A program made the position numbers and the translations under genes. Shown in pieces: positions 43,584-56,617 of a stretch of DNA of 64,000 nucleotides (its first letter is position 1; every line of letters begins with the position of its first letter). The DNA lies in assembly GCF_019320115.1 (NCBI RefSeq), contig NC_089589.1:22873666-22937665 (forward strand), read 5' to 3'. Source of the stretch: Miscanthus floridulus (lineage: Eukaryota > Streptophyta > Magnoliopsida > Poales > Poaceae). A model generated the notes under the pieces. That model was not told the DNA's origin. It ran no database searches and saw nothing but the letters and a program-made list of their open reading frames with translations.

Positions 43584-45869
43584 GCTGTGGACGAGGGGGC
43601 CGAACCCTAGAATATCTAAGGGTTGCCGCTAATCACGGCAGATCTTATTTAGTTGGAATTAATGACAGGTGGACCAAAAACTTAATGCTTAATTAATCTT
43701 GTATTAAGTTCGGGATTAGCCGAACCGATCATATTCCAACATTCTCTAACTTGATCGAACGACTAATGTACTTATGCAACTATGTTTGCCTTACACTTAT
43801 GTTCAAACTTAGTACTACAGCAAGACCAGACCAATGCGTCGTCAGCAGCATTAATCGTCACTGGGACCCCATTACCCATAGTTCACTGCAATACCTTGTT
43901 AGAACGCTTATTACTTATTGGGAGTATATGGCCCCTATTACCAGGAATCAAGTTAGAGACTCTGCACTAGAACCCAAATTGATTTGCGCGCTCATAAATG
44001 GGATAAGTGTTAAGCCTCAAATAATCAAAATATGCTAGCATCAGCTTAGTTCTTATTTTTCTCAAGCTTTAATAATTTGATCCTGGGTTCTTTCTTTCAC
44101 AACATTTAATCAATGTGCTTGGCATCAGCATTTGATCTGTTGTTACTCGAAATAATACTGCAAACTTAACTGTAGGCCTGTTAGCAGTATGTCAATACTT
44201 AATCTTGGGATAATATCTCTTAAGCCACATGGCCTGTCGCATTCATTCTTTAAACATGCCCACTAATTTGAGCTCATATTAATACTAATTGTGCACATTC
44301 TTATACATACTGAAGAGTATTGGCAATAAAATAATTCTTAATTCTTAATAAGTGACATGATGATTATTTTGGTGCCTCATCAATAACTTAAAATTCTTTA
44401 GCACCTTCCGGTGGACCTATTCTGGATTAATAAACTAATATTTTGCCAAATATTCCAATGCCAAGTCTAGACTAGTATTGACTTTGAGCATTTTTAAAGT
44501 TAATAACCGCCGAAGCATATGGAACTTCTTCCTCTTCAACTGTTACTAACTTATTCTTAGAACATTTGGGATAATTAAACTTAATGCATTATGCAAACAG
44601 ACAGGCATGGCGTTACTTATTCAAATTCTATCACTTATGCATTACTTAATATTGCTTTTCATGATAGTCCTAGTAGTCATTGGTCCTGTATTGGTGTATC
44701 TCAATGCCCAGAAACTCAGACGCTTCACCAAAACAAAAAAAATTTGGGTGAGTAGAAAACTCTTATGTGACATTGCCACGTGTTAACTCAACTTCACCCG
44801 TGTAGAGTATAGGACGAGAAACTTTTCCACCTTTTTCTTATAAACATAATTGTCCACTTGATGAAATTCTATACCATAGTGAGGTATGTTCTTAGTTTTA
44901 ATCTTACAAAAACTCCCTTTGAAGTCACGCTTAAAATTGTAGACCCTTTTATAGCCTACTGTTTTGACTTCATTAGGAAACTTATTAACACCCACATTTC
45001 ATATATACTTATGGACCTAAGCTCATAAAATTGCTTAGTTTAGAATAACAAAATTTCTCTTCTGATGTGACCATTTTATATATGTATCATGGATCACAAG
45101 CAGTTTATTAACAATAGAGGTTTACTTATGTGCCTAATTATCAACTAATACTTGCTACATATATATGTTGTGGCTTACTAATTGACACTTGAAAATCCAC
45201 AATAGAAATTGTAGTAATTTAAATGGACGTATAGTAATGACTTATGGCACAAACTGAGATATTTATGTCTTCTTGAATCATTGATACAGAAAACTAAGCC
45301 CGTATCTCTCCAAGATTTATTCTTCCTACTTTGTGAGCTCCCACTAGCTCCCACTGATTCTTGCATTCTCTAGAAACACATCATATCTTAAGAACTTAGT
45401 AAAACAATTATAACAGTAGAAACACAATCACTTGGACTTTGCTCCCACTGATTTCTGTGTTCTCTAGGAACATAATCCCTTGGATTTATCAGGGTGACAT
45501 ATGGATAGCTCATTTACTTAGAATCTCATTTCTTATCCTTAGCTAGACTGTACTTATGTCTTGCTGAGGTTTTACCCAGTAAAAACTTTTATGGTCAAAT
45601 GTTCATCAATCAGCGTTGGCCAGAATGACAAAACATAAGCCATATAAGTCTCTAAAAACAAGCTCTATGAACTAGTCTAATCAGCGTTGGCCAGAATAAA
45701 CTGGAACAGGAAATTTGGTGGACATGCAAACACTAATTAGCTTTGACCAGAAATAGTGAAAGCAAGCCATACTAAAATTAGAGACTAATATTGGGCTTAG
45801 AGACAAAAAATTTGAATAAAATTTATTTCTAGAGTCTCATGCTTTATAATCTTATTGAATAGAGCATCT
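43584..45869. other. AT-rich intergenic DNA
   Basis: No gene or complete element recognised. AGCTCCCACTGATTC-type phrases (45340-45460) recur, and ATCAGCGTTGGCCAGAAT occurs at about 45608 and 45680, so old repeated DNA is likely. CATATTCCAACA near 43730 could be the edge of an inverted LTR, but I cannot show a partner. Confidence 0.4.
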
Positions 45870-46399
45870 CTCATGGCACTGGCATTCTCATGGCACTGGC
45901 AGCATATATATATATATATGAACATTTAGTTGGCAACCTACGTACATTTTCAGGCTCACAATGAAACCGCAAGCCGGAATAAGCTGTATCATAACATTTG
46001 TTTTGTAACATGACGACTCACAACTTAATTATATGTACAAGGCTCTGTATTCTCAGGTGGTAACCTGCATCCACAGTACACACAGATTCGAATAAAAAAA
46101 CTAATTCACATCACATCGCATTCTAGTCACCATGAATTTATTTGCAGTGTCCAACATCTGACTGCCTCACGACGACCCGCAGCGTAGTAATCGGCTCCAT
46201 TGCTTCTTCTTCGGCCGTAGCGATGATAGCTCCAGCCTCCAAGGCTGCTTTTTGTCCATGCGGCACTCCACCTGCAGGCGAGGTCTTTTATGCATTCTAT
46301 AATCGATAGTGCTAGAGACGTATGTAGTAATAATAATAGTCTTGGAGTAGCATGCATACTTTATTGTTACTCCCTCTGTTGTTCCACGATGAATTCCCT
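45870..46399 (-). other. 3' flank and UTR of gene 3, shared with pseudogene 1
   Basis: Closely matches 5381-5930 in inverted orientation. It includes a short (TA)n run at 45903-45919. The open frames here correspond to those of the pseudogene 1 flank and follow the stop of gene 3. Confidence 0.6.
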
Positions 46400-49300
46400 T
46401 CAAACTTGCTCCACTTTGTCCAATAACACCTCCTCTGTTTCACCCCCTGAAACGGACCGTCTAGTTAAGTAACCAGATATTCCAATAGCAAGAAAGGTGC
46501 TCAGTATATGCAACATATAAAGCAAGCAGTGTTGTGTTAATTTACCTGAAGCGTCGGCAGAGGGGCTGATGTTTGTCTTGAAGCTGAAAGGATCTCTCGT
46601 GTACTTCACGTACCACTTCCTTCGAATGTTGTTGTCCTTATCATCTGCATATACCTTGACCTGCTTGATATGGCTAAACTTGTCCCACTCAGGGCTGGAT
46701 TTCCCTTTACCTATGGAAGCCAGCAGCGGGACGTCGCACTCTACATGCAAATCCCTTGGGTTTACGTCCTTCAAGTATCCAGGGAGTGTTTCCATGTCGT
46801 AGTCCTCCAGTGCGAGTCTATGAAGTGCAGGCAAACCCTCCAATAGCTTCAACTCTGGGCATCTTATGATCACGAGGTTCTGCAAATTTGGCAGATTGCT
46901 GATCCTCTCTAGTCCATGACATCTACTCACCTCAATTTTCAAATCAGAACCAAAGTTTTCCAAAGCGCTTGGGTGCTCATGATGGTGTGGTAGTAAGAAC
47001 TCTGGCCCAACATGCTTGATGGCTGGGGCACTTATAATCTGTAGGAACTCCAAGCTGGGGAGCTGTAATAAGCTGTCAGGTAGCTCTATGCAATAAAGCA
47101 AGTCTTCCATCGTTAGAATCCTCAAGAATCCAAGGGACACAATTGCTGTCGACGTCATCCACCGTGGAAGTCGTTGACCAAAGTACCCTTCGATTTCTAG
47201 AGTTTCTAAGCAAGGTGGAGGGCAGAGCTCATCAAACACCTTCTCGATGTGTTGCTGCTCTTCCTCAAGACTCGTGAGGTGTAAGCACAGATAGCTGAGG
47301 TGCACCTTTTCACCAAGCATAACCTTTATAGCAAATGTGGAATAAGATACATTCTCCAGGCCACAAATATCAAGACTCGTGAGCCGGTTAAGAGGTCCTA
47401 ATTCTTCCAAACTACACCAATCACCCTCCACATGGGCTGGAAACCCCTTCAATACCCTCAAATTAGTTAGGCTGCCGAAACCCCTGGGTATATTGTTTAT
47501 ACCTGAGTATTCAAGGCTTAGATACCTCAGCTGCCGTAACTCTCCAATGCCACGAGGAAGCTTCACCAAACTTTTACAATTAGAAAGGTCAATGCACTGC
47601 AAGAATTTCATCTTGGCTATTTTTTTTGGCAGCCTAGATGTGTTAGTGCCATCTAGGCACAAATACCTCAAGTGTTTGAGTTGGGCCAAAGATTCAGACA
47701 AAGCATCAAAATTTCCATCTTCTATATGTAGGGTCCGCAACCAAGGAAAAGATGACAGTGAATCACCTGGGTTGATCTTTGTTTCCCCAACTAAAAAAAG
47801 TGTTCGCAGTGATATATGTGCTTGTAGAGAACTCCACTCTAGCTCATTTGACTCTGATTCTTTGGATTTTAGTGATAACCGAATAACATTTTGTGGGTTA
47901 ATGTTATTGGTATGGCCAGGCTCAGTTTTGTGAGCTATCAATGCTTCATCTCTAGTCAAATACTGAGCGAACGAGCGAACAACATCCTGCATATTGCAAA
48001 CTATCTGGTCTATGTACCGTTGATCAGGCTCTAGAAGGTTCCTAGCTATTAACTGGTCATAGTACTCTTTTCCTAACACTTCCAAATCCTGTGAGTTTCC
48101 ATGAACAAATCCTTCACTAATCCACATGGCAACAATACGGTCATCCCTGAACACCGTGTTCTTTGGGAGGAGGGCGTAGTGCAGAAAGCAAGACTTCAAC
48201 TCAGGGTTCAGATCTTGATAGCTCAGGTATACTGCATAGTTTAGCTGTTCAGGCATTTGAGATACTGACCATGTAGAATCATTAAGGACCTTTTTCCAAT
48301 CGCTTCGCCTTATCATTTTCTGGCGGAGGAGGCCTCCTATTACTTTGACTGCGAGAGGCAAACCATCACATTCTGCTATAATCGACATTCCAATGTCCTT
48401 CAGTGTATCAACCTTTTGTTCATCATTATTTTCATTTCCGACCACCTGCAAGCAGCTAATTAAGCCAGTTAATTATGTGGAATATGGAGATATATATACA
48501 TTTCGTCCTAATCGGAGGCAAAATCGAGTGCTCGTAAATGATTCTGTGTGCAGAGGCAAAATCACGTACGACGTTCTAAGCATATGACCGATGTACCACT
48601 TCCGTGCACCTATAGCACTATGGTGCAACTAGGTGACGTCTGTGCACAAAAGTAGTTCTGTCAGCAGTCACTCTATAATTACCAGCTCTTGTATTTTATA
48701 GTCACTGTATTATGTACCATAGTCACTCCAGTATTTATTGTAGCTTTTAATAATTATAATTTTATTTTACTAAAATGGAATGAACTGTCCTCTAAGCCCT
48801 GCACTGTGGCACTAAAGATATTGAATTTTCTACATCAAAAAATTTTGCAGTAATATTATTTTGTATAAATATAGAATAATTAAAATTAAATTACTAGCAT
48901 TGATATGACATAATATTTTTTGTCAAAATTTATAAACTTATTTAAATTAAAGGGCGTACCCAGTGCAGAGATAAATGTAATTAACAAAAAATTGTTAGTA
49001 TCATTATTTATTTGTGGTTTGTTATGGAAGATTTTTAGCTCTTGATTAATTATTAAATAAAGAGTAAATTTCACTAGTGGTCCTTGAGCTTATCCTAAGT
49101 TCTCATCCAGGTTCTAGTACTTTTAAATTGCACACTCAACTCCCTAAATTTGTCATGAGTTCTAATCCTAGTCCTAGTATATGCAGATTGCACATTTAGC
49201 TCTCTAAACTTGTTCTGAATTCTCATCTCGGTCTTGGTACTTGCAAATTCCACACTCAAGGTTCCTAAAATTGTATTATTATACTATTATGGTCCATTCA

Positions 49301-51349
49301 CCCTATAACATTGTCCCCACCTCCGTCACACCACACATGCTTGCCTTACTACCCTCCACCTGCCTATGTTGCATCACTGGGGGTTGTGGGCCAACACAGA
49401 TGGCAGTATGTGCAAACGTCACATGTATCTATTTTAAAATGTTTTTATTATATTTCTTTCAACGATTTCAAAGACCAAGGTGAGCATCACCGTCCAGTTT
49501 CACTACGAAATCGCAAAACTGACGGTGATGGCGGTTTCTAAACTGGTGGGGATAATGTTTCTGTAGTAGTGTCTTCAAAGTAGTTTGTAGCCTAGATTCA
49601 TAATATTAGTGCTAAAATAAATAACCATCTAGGTTAATTTGCATATCCGTGTGCATAAGAAACCTAATAAAAACAACTGAAAATGCATACTCCCTCCGTC
49701 CCGATATGTTAGTCGTTTTGGCTCTGTACTTGTGCAGCAAACAAGTATCTGAACCTAGACATGAAGGATGTACAGGTGCATTAAATATTGTATGAATCTG
49801 GACATATACTAGCACTCCTAGAACGACACACAATGGGGGACAGAGGGAGTAGATGTTATAAATTATAAATATTACATAGGGGCACTTTGTTCTTGAGCCA
49901 ATTTAAGCTCAGTCAGTAATAACAAATGGTGATGATAACGATTATAATTGTTAGAACATTCTGGATGGCCAAAGAATTCCTTGCATGCATATATTTGTTT
50001 CCATAAATAAACTACCCTCAACTAACGTTTACAATTAAATGGAAGTTACAACAAATCTTAAAGGTTTTGTAGATAACTTACTAGCCCAAATGTGCATCAG
50101 GCAGTAGTGTCGTGCTAAACAAATTTGTTTCTGAAGAAAAGCTACCACAATAGAAGGTGAAGCTTAGGGGCATGGCATGTACAGACCGACTAGCTAGATA
50201 GACTATGAAGCAAATGTACAAGACTACCAACTATCTAGATAGATTGTGAAGCAAATGTGCACACATGAATACATAACATATTAAATCCTTCAATTAACTT
50301 ATACGAACCTGCTTCTTGAGCAAAGACCAGGCATCTTCTTGCTCTAGTTTGTCGACATGGTGGTAGGGAACCTCTGCCATCATGCCTCGAGCAACTGCAT
50401 CTTGTCTTGTTGTAACGAGAACACGGCTTCCTCGAGCAAGTGATTTTATCAATGGAGGCTTGAGCACCTTCTCCCATGCATGGTGGTCCCAAACATCATC
50501 CATCACCAATAAGGTCTTGCACCCCTCTAGGGCTTCCTTAAGGATTTGCTCTAGTGCAGCCTTTGGGTTTCTAGCTGCTTGATGATCTCCTCGTGCTTCA
50601 ATGATAGCGCTCTCCAGTAGATCACTCTCGTTAAATTCTTGATTGACGCTCAACCATAGTCTCTTTTTGAACTCTAATTTGATGAAGTCATGGTTGAAGA
50701 TCTTCTTGGCAAGGGTGGTTTTGCCAATCCCTCCAACTCCCACAATAGCATAAACCATAACTTTTTTATGTTCATGTATGTTTTTCTCCTTCTTTGTGAG
50801 TAAATTCACTAGATTTCTTGTGTCCTCCTCAATCTTGTCACCAACCACACCTAACTCATCCTCCCCCGTCGTCTCACGCCTAGCGCGAAGGGAGGATTCT
50901 ACCTTTTTCTTGTCGTCCTCATAAGAAGCAAGGTTGATGAAGTTGAAGGTTTTGCTACGCTTCTCAATGTCATCTAGCCTCTCATTGAGATTCTTTATGC
51001 GATTACCAATGTCATGAGCATAGAGAGGATTTCTCAAACAAAAGAGCAAGGGATTGAAGCAGCCCATATCCTTGGATGGACCCCGTTCCATGGCCTTGAG
51101 CTGGCACAAATCAAGAATGTTGGTTGCATCATACATGGCATTCCTAAGCTCTCTCACCCATGATTGCACACTCTCATCGCTGATGTTCCTCTTGTCAGCA
51201 TCGGCGATGAACCTCTTAAGGTCCCTGAGCTTGATGTCCATCTTTTTTATCTCATTAGGAACACCTAAGAGCATATGCACCTCTTCTTTAGCCATCTCCA
51301 ACAGCATGTGTTGTAGGTAGGATGCTAAAGCGTCCAATACCACCGCCAT
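46400..51349 (-). CDS. CC-NB-ARC-LRR resistance-type protein (CNL), apparently intact
   Basis: Predicted intracellular immune receptor. Exons 50309-51349, 46546-48445 and 46400-46446 give 2988 nt, 995 residues, with all phases agreeing; start MAVVLDALASYLQ. Order: Rx-type coiled-coil (about residues 5-130), NB-ARC with P-loop GVGGIGKTT (204-212), kinase-2 LLVMDDVWD (280-288), RNBS-B GSRVLVTTR (307-315) and GLPL (375-378), winged helix, then LRRs (about 540-950). The MHD triad reads MQD (499-501; Gln codon 47987-47989), whereas the paralogues in this window have MHD. Intron 1 lies between RNBS-B and GLPL and contains a Stowaway MITE. Pseudogene 4 lies head-to-head 5.4 kb away. It is the only unbroken family member here. 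No integrated extra domain is seen. Resistance specificity cannot be read from the sequence. Confidence 0.9.
49080..49266. repeat. Three imperfect repeats of about 61 bp in intron 1 of gene 3
   Basis: TTGAGCTTATCCTAAGTTCT, AAATTTGTCATGAGTTCT and AAACTTGTTCTGAATTCT start successive units about 61 bp apart, each followed by CTAGTA/TTGGTACTT and TTGCACA-like words. Confidence 0.7.
49480..49570 (-). mobile_element. Small CACTA-derived element in intron 1 of gene 3
   Basis: On the minus strand it starts CACTACTACAGAAACATT from about 49569, with GGTGATGGCGG / CACCGTCAG inverted words. It is homologous in sequence and flank to 382-490 in pseudogene 1. Confidence 0.5.
49690..49849. mobile_element. 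Stowaway MITE (Tc1/mariner type), 160 bp
   Basis: CTCCCTCCGTCCC (49690) and GGGACAGAGGGAG (to 49849) terminal repeats are flanked by TA (49688-49689 and 49850-49851). In the intron of gene 3 and not seen in pseudogene 1. Confidence 0.92.
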
Positions 51350-51935
51350 AGCTGCTTCGGTGTCTACAAAGTCAAAATTAGATAAAAATATCACGTGATT
51401 TGTTTCAAGCAAAGGTAATATTTATGGTAAAGGAACCGAGGGCCCTGTAACCATAACACTAATTATTGAAAAGTAGGCCCCTGCAACAATAGATATATAG
51501 GTAGATCTACAATGAGAAACACAGCTATAGAAAAAGATTACAGGGGCGCCCGACGTGCGGATGAAACCCTAGCGGCGCACCTGGCGGCCGCCCTCAACCC
51601 GCCGCCGCCGGCTGCCCTGGCACCGGTGGCCCTGGCCTTCACCCCCCTCCTCCTCCCCGCTCCCCTCCCCTCCCTACAGCCTCCCATCCCGCACATCCAG
51701 CCCCTCCTGCAGCCTTCAGCGTCGTGGGATGCGCCTCCACTAAGGAGCCGCCGCTGGAGCTCGCCCGGCCGTGCGCCGTGGTTGAGCCCGCCCCCACCAG
51801 ATCCGGTGCTGGGGCGCCGTCGCCGACGCCGAGAGCCGCAGTCGCGGCCGCCTCCGACACCGCCCACGCCGGATCTGGAGTTGGGGCACCGCCGTGAGCT
51901 CAATCAGCACCCGCGCCGCCGCCTACGCCGGGTGC
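51350..51935. other. Upstream region of gene 3 and start of GC-rich DNA
   Basis: On the minus strand a CATAAATATT stretch (about 51414-51423) could serve as a TATA-like element for gene 3, and TTTGTAG near 51364 could be a 5'UTR acceptor; both are weak. From about 51540 the DNA is GC-rich and Pro/Ala-coding in all frames, with no recognised domain. Confidence 0.3.
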
Positions 51936-52950
51936 CACTGCCGTGGCTGCCACCGAGTTCGCCACTGCTGGATCCGGCACGAGGGCGCTGCTGCGACCTC
52001 CCTCAACGCCTGCGATGCCGCCGATGGCGGACGCCACCGTGCACACCCCCACAGGGCCCAAATCCGCCGCCGACCTGCCGGTGCCTGCCATGGACGCAAG
52101 GATGGAGGACGAGTCGTTTGTCATCGTCGAGGACGTCCTAGAAGTCGAGGATGAGGAGGAGGATGCCGCACGCTCATGCAGGTCATCATCGTCCTCCCTC
52201 TCCGCGCATGCCGACTGGCAGGAATAAGTTTTGGCGTTGGGAAGAAGACCTCGGCGTGGGCAGCTCCGACGACGAACTCGCTTCTTCTGCCACGCGCTTG
52301 TCATACCTGGATGCCGCTCGCAAGGCTCTTCGGGCAACGCCTCCACCACCGGCTGTGGCTCCGGACGCAGCACAGCGCAGCCGCCGTGGAGGAAACCCGC
52401 CCGACACCTGCAAGGGGGAAGCGGCGTCATCGGCGCAGGACTAGTGCGCCCAACGGACTCCGTTGCGGGACTCCGCCATTGCACGCCGCGCGGGTACCCG
52501 CGTAGCGTCGCCTAGGTCCGCTGCTGGCGGCAAGAGTGTCGGTGCACCAGCACCTCAGACCGCAACATAGGGCGTCAGTGCCTGCCACATCCCGGTAGCC
52601 CCATCGAGGGCCCAACATCGATGCCGATGGATTCCAGATTGTCAAGAGTCGTTGTGACCAGCGATGTCCGGGGAGAACGGCACCCAAATGCCACCACCGT
52701 CACGTCCCGCCAAAGCTTGTAGGTCTCTGCTTCAACTACCTCGCGCACGACCACATCGCCGCTCAGTGTCGCTCCCCGTCCCGCTGCCTCCACTGCCGGG
52801 GTACCGGGCATCGGGCCAGGGCATGGGAGCATGGTCGTTGGCTAGCGTGCAAGCAAGGCCCTTTGCCGGCTTGCAAGCCTTCGCCCTCGGAGGCTGGAAT
52901 CGGCCGGGGAAAGGCGCGTCGCTCTGCTGGTCCTAGTTGACCCAGCTTGT
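51936..52950 (+). pseudogene. LINE (L1-type) ORF1 remnant with zinc knuckles
   Basis: A broken plus-strand frame. An acidic segment (ESFVIVEDVLEVEDEEED, about 52105) is followed after frame changes by DGFQIVKSRCDQRC (about 52629). Two adjacent CX2CX4HX4C-type knuckles follow at about 52715-52820 (CFNYLAHDHIAAQC, CLHCRGTGHRARAW). Each knuckle has lost one cysteine (to Tyr and to Trp). This arrangement is typical of ORF1 of grass L1-type LINEs, an RNA-binding nucleocapsid-like protein. No endonuclease or RT follows. Confidence 0.6.
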
Positions 52951-53389
52951 CGCCGGGATGTCGCGCCGCGCCAAACCTGGCGCCTGCACCGTCATCGCAC
53001 GGTTGTGTGTAGCAGTCACCGCCATCGTCGCCGCAACAGCTCCACAACAGCAGGTTGCCGCTATCACCACCCCTGGGCGACACTGTTAGCCATCCCAAGG
53101 TCCAGGTATTCGTCATCCCAAGGAACGTGGAGCTCAAATTTGAGTGATACTGTTGGAGTTCAAGCAAAAAATTAGGCTAACAAAAGTAGGGGTAGCACCC
53201 AAATCGAAAGTAGAGGTCCTGATTTGGGTGTCCATGCCGGAGTCGCTATAATACACTTGGCACCCTAATGTTCATTTGTTAAAGCAACCCGATGTCCTCA
53301 ATTAGTTCACTGGCATGGTGCCTGCACCCGATGCAGTCACACGTGAAGCTTCCAGCCACTCGAGGCAGGCAACCGCGGACCCAGGTTTA
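52951..53389. other. Unassigned DNA between LINE remnant and MITE
   Basis: GC-rich then mixed composition. No frame or element end is recognised. It may be decayed LINE sequence. Confidence 0.35.
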
Positions 53390-54106
53390 GGGCCTGTTTG
53401 GATGGAAGCCTGGAGTATTTGCCTGGCAAAAAGTGTTGCCTGAAAGTTGCCTGGAAATTCGATGGAATCTGCATAGTCAGGTAAGGTAGAAAAATGTTGC
53501 GTTTGGTTGGAAGCCTGTGGCTGGAATGCTAATAAAAGCTATAATACCATTTTAAAAACATACACGGTTACTGTTAGAATATACAAACAATAAATAAATA
53601 AATAAAACCATCCACATATTTTATCAATTAACAATATATTTGAAATTACAAATAAATTTAATAGTTTTCTTAGCTATTTAAAAAATGTCACAAGGAAAGA
53701 CGTACGAGGAACAAAGATAATTATAATTACACTGTATACACGATGCTAGTGCAGGTTTATTGGTAGAGAACTGAAAAGAAAAACGTAATATGTTTCTAAA
53801 AAAACGCAATCCGGACTTCTGATTAGTTCAGGTTTATTGGTACACGTTTTTTTCGTGGAATTTCGTGTACACAGTACCAGCTAATACAAAGAATAGCAGT
53901 AAATAAGACAACAAGTGATTAGACGGGTGATTAGTCCAGGCAAACCAGCAGCTGCACCCCAGGCGACCGTTTTCGTGCGCCTGAGCCTGGGGGCTGATGC
54001 CTGGGACAGGCAGCTCACCAGGGCAGCATCCAAATACCACACAGGCAGCATCCAGTAACGCTACAGGCCAGGCATCTTCTACCCAGGTTTCAATCCAAAC
54101 ACGCCC
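53390..54106. mobile_element. Non-autonomous PIF/Harbinger (Tourist-like) element, 717 bp
   Basis: GGGCCTGTTTGGATGGAAGC at 53390 and its imperfect complement (ending AAACACGCCC at 54106) form long terminal repeats. TTA target duplications are at 53387-53389 and 54107-54109. The middle is AT-rich with no transposase. Confidence 0.9.
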
Positions 54107-55149
54107 TTAGAGCGTTGAGCACCATGCATGCATGACATCTACACGGTGCATCTAGAGATGGGCGATCAAATTGTTAATTTCGTTCCATCTTGCAACAGTA
54201 ACACATAAACTTTGGCATGCACCCAGCCACACATCGCTGCTACTATACCCAACTCTGAGATCGATCCAAAAGTCAATTTCCTTGGACTGAGTAAATAAGG
54301 ATATAGCTACTGTTCATCTTGGTCCACGTGTCTATTCTATCACCACTAGGTCCACTCTGCCATTAATTAATTGGCTGCCACCACCCGAGTAAGCTGTAGA
54401 TTAAGCAGCCATGGGAGACTTGACGTTCCACCTTCCTTTACAGGACGTTCTCGACTGTCACACTCGTGCGTGCAAGCGCGGTGATACAAACATGCAAGTT
54501 GATATCCCTTCTAAATTTAAATTATGTCATTCTAATTTTCTTGTAGAATTAAAGTATCTTAAGTTTGTCCAAATTCATATGATAAAATAATAATATTTAT
54601 GATACCAAATAAGTATCACTAGATCCTTCATCAAGTATATCTATTTAGTGTCATAAATCTTTATAGTCCTCTTTATAGTTTTAATTAAACTTGACATGCT
54701 TTGACTCTCTAAGAAAGTTGGGAGTACATTATTAGAGATGAAGTAGCAAAGTAGCATAATGTCTCTTTTGGTTTGACTTCCTTGGTTGAGCCTTACCTTT
54801 GCTTCTTGTTTGACTCCACCCTGCACACTCAATGCAGTCGCCGAGTTGCACGGGATGGTTCATGGAAACCTAGGTGATGAACTGAGTAGGAGTAAATACA
54901 GTGAAGTGTCTATAAGTGGGCTTTATATTGAGGCCGGGTAAAGAGGAGAGTAGAGAGAAGAGGAGTGGACTGAGCAAGCTTATGCATAGGCACGAAGAAA
55001 CTTCAAGAGAAAAAAAGTGAATCATAGATTAGCCAACTACTATATAAGTGGACAGTAAATAAATGTATATACAACAAACAGACGGCCAAGGTATATTATT
55101 GGCCTTGCTCTAATAAGCTCATGGATCGGTCCCATATGTAAAAGTCATA
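54107..55149. other. Intergenic DNA with Stowaway-like remnant
   Basis: Around 54505-54730 phrases such as TTAAATTATGTCATTCTAA and ACTTGACATGCTTTGACT resemble the body of Stowaway MITEs without clear ends. Otherwise I see nothing. Confidence 0.35.
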
Positions 55150-55955
55150 TACTACCACAAAACTCATTTTTACAATAACCGCCTCCTATTTTTAAGAGTC
55201 CTGCCTCTATAAATGTTTAATGCCCTGTAGCTTACAAACCGGCTCTTGAAATCGATTTCCTTTGAAAGTTAGCTTAATAAAAACCGTCTCTAAAAATCTA
55301 TGCATTTATTTACTACCATTTTTAGAAATCAATTTTCAGGGACGGCTGACTAAGTCAACTAACCTTGAAAATAGCTGCCAACCAAATAAATTCATAATTA
55401 TCTTAAATGATATCAGATGAAAAACAAAATCTATATTATAATAGTAGAGTTGGACAAGATCTCAAACATTGTAGTTGATAAATTCTTAATTATCTTAAAT
55501 GATATCAGATGAAAAATTGAAAATATCAAAATTTTGAATTTAAAGTTTTTGAAGTTCTCAAACTACCTTCAGTGGAGACATGGCGTATACCAAAATTGGA
55601 GTGTGCCATTTGTTCTAAAACATTATAGTTGAACGATTTTGCATTTGATACTCTTTAGTAGCTAAAATTATCAATACAAGATTCATAAATGTTAATACAA
55701 AGAGGTAGCATCTTTGTTACAAGTGACTTCATGGTGCGGTGTGCAGGAGAGATGCATGCGCAAGAGGTGACTGTAGCCCTTGGGCATATTAAAATATTTT
55801 TTAATTTTTTTTTAAAAAACAGGGTTGTTTTCAAACAACCTATGAAAAATTCTTGTTTCTACAATCATAGCATAGCTGCTGTTTCAAAAATTGTTCCTAA
55901 AAGTCGATTTTGTCTGTCTGAAGAATCATCTATGTGGCAGTAGCAGGAGCCCTTA
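55150..55955 (+). mobile_element. Non-autonomous CACTA-like element
   Basis: The left part begins ACTACCACAAAACTC near 55151 with CCGCCTC and GGCTCTTGAAATCGATTTC words. The middle has the ATCTTAAATGATATCAGATG motif twice (about 55403 and 55492), as in the element at 2100-2850. The right part repeats AAAACAGGGTTG-type words. The boundaries are approximate. Confidence 0.4.
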
Positions 55956-56039
55956 TTTAAGGGCTCTTGAAGGACTTGAGTCCCAAAAATTTAGCCAGCA
56001 AAAGTATAGTAGCCCACAAATAAAAGTATAGTAGCCTGT

Positions 56040-56272
56040 AAATTGGGAAGACGCAGATAATGTCAAGGAGTGGTTTCTTCGGATGATGAACAGACTACCG
56101 TCACCAATGAAGGAGGGGCTGAGATCACTGATCGTGTTGACCATCTGGGAAGTGTGGCGTGAAAGAAACAGCAGAGTTTTCATGAAAGAATGCAGGCAAG
56201 TGCAGAAGATTATGGAATCCATTTATGATGCTAATTTATGAATAATTAGCATCTGCATCACCGGCAAAAAAA
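56040..56272 (+). pseudogene. LINE 3' end fragment
   Basis: A frame reading VKEWFLRMMNRLPSPMKEGL, then LTIWEVWRERNSRVF and ending at TGA 56238-56240, followed by an A-rich tail (GGCAAAAAAAC at about 56262). WxERN(x)RxF is characteristic of the C-terminus of plant LINE reverse-transcriptase polyproteins. 5' truncated, as usual for LINE copies. Confidence 0.7.
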
Positions 56273-56413
56273 CATGCAATGCAGAGAATCAATACTTTAA
56301 CACTACCGTCCCTGACTTTGGGTAGGAAACAATAATACACATTTTACGAGGCTAGAAGATATGAATTGTTCCATATGCATGGTTACCGAATGTGAGGTGC
56401 AACCACTCCAGTG

Positions 56414-56546
56414 CTCCCTTCGTCCCAAATTAGTTCAACTTCTAGAGTTGTATTAAGTCGAACTATTTAAATTTAACTAGATTTATTGAAAAGAGCACCA
56501 AAAAACTTATGTCACCAAATTAGTATCACTAGCTAGATACCTCATG

Positions 56547-56617
<71 letters not shown>

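Noticed and set aside
45178..45366. 62-codon minus-strand frame in AT-rich DNA
   Set aside because: No recognisable domain; an old Copia-like origin was considered but I could not find paired LTR ends.
51512..52141. 209-codon Pro-rich frame
   Set aside because: Several frames on both strands are open here because of GC-rich composition; no domain is seen, and a LINE leader explains the location better.
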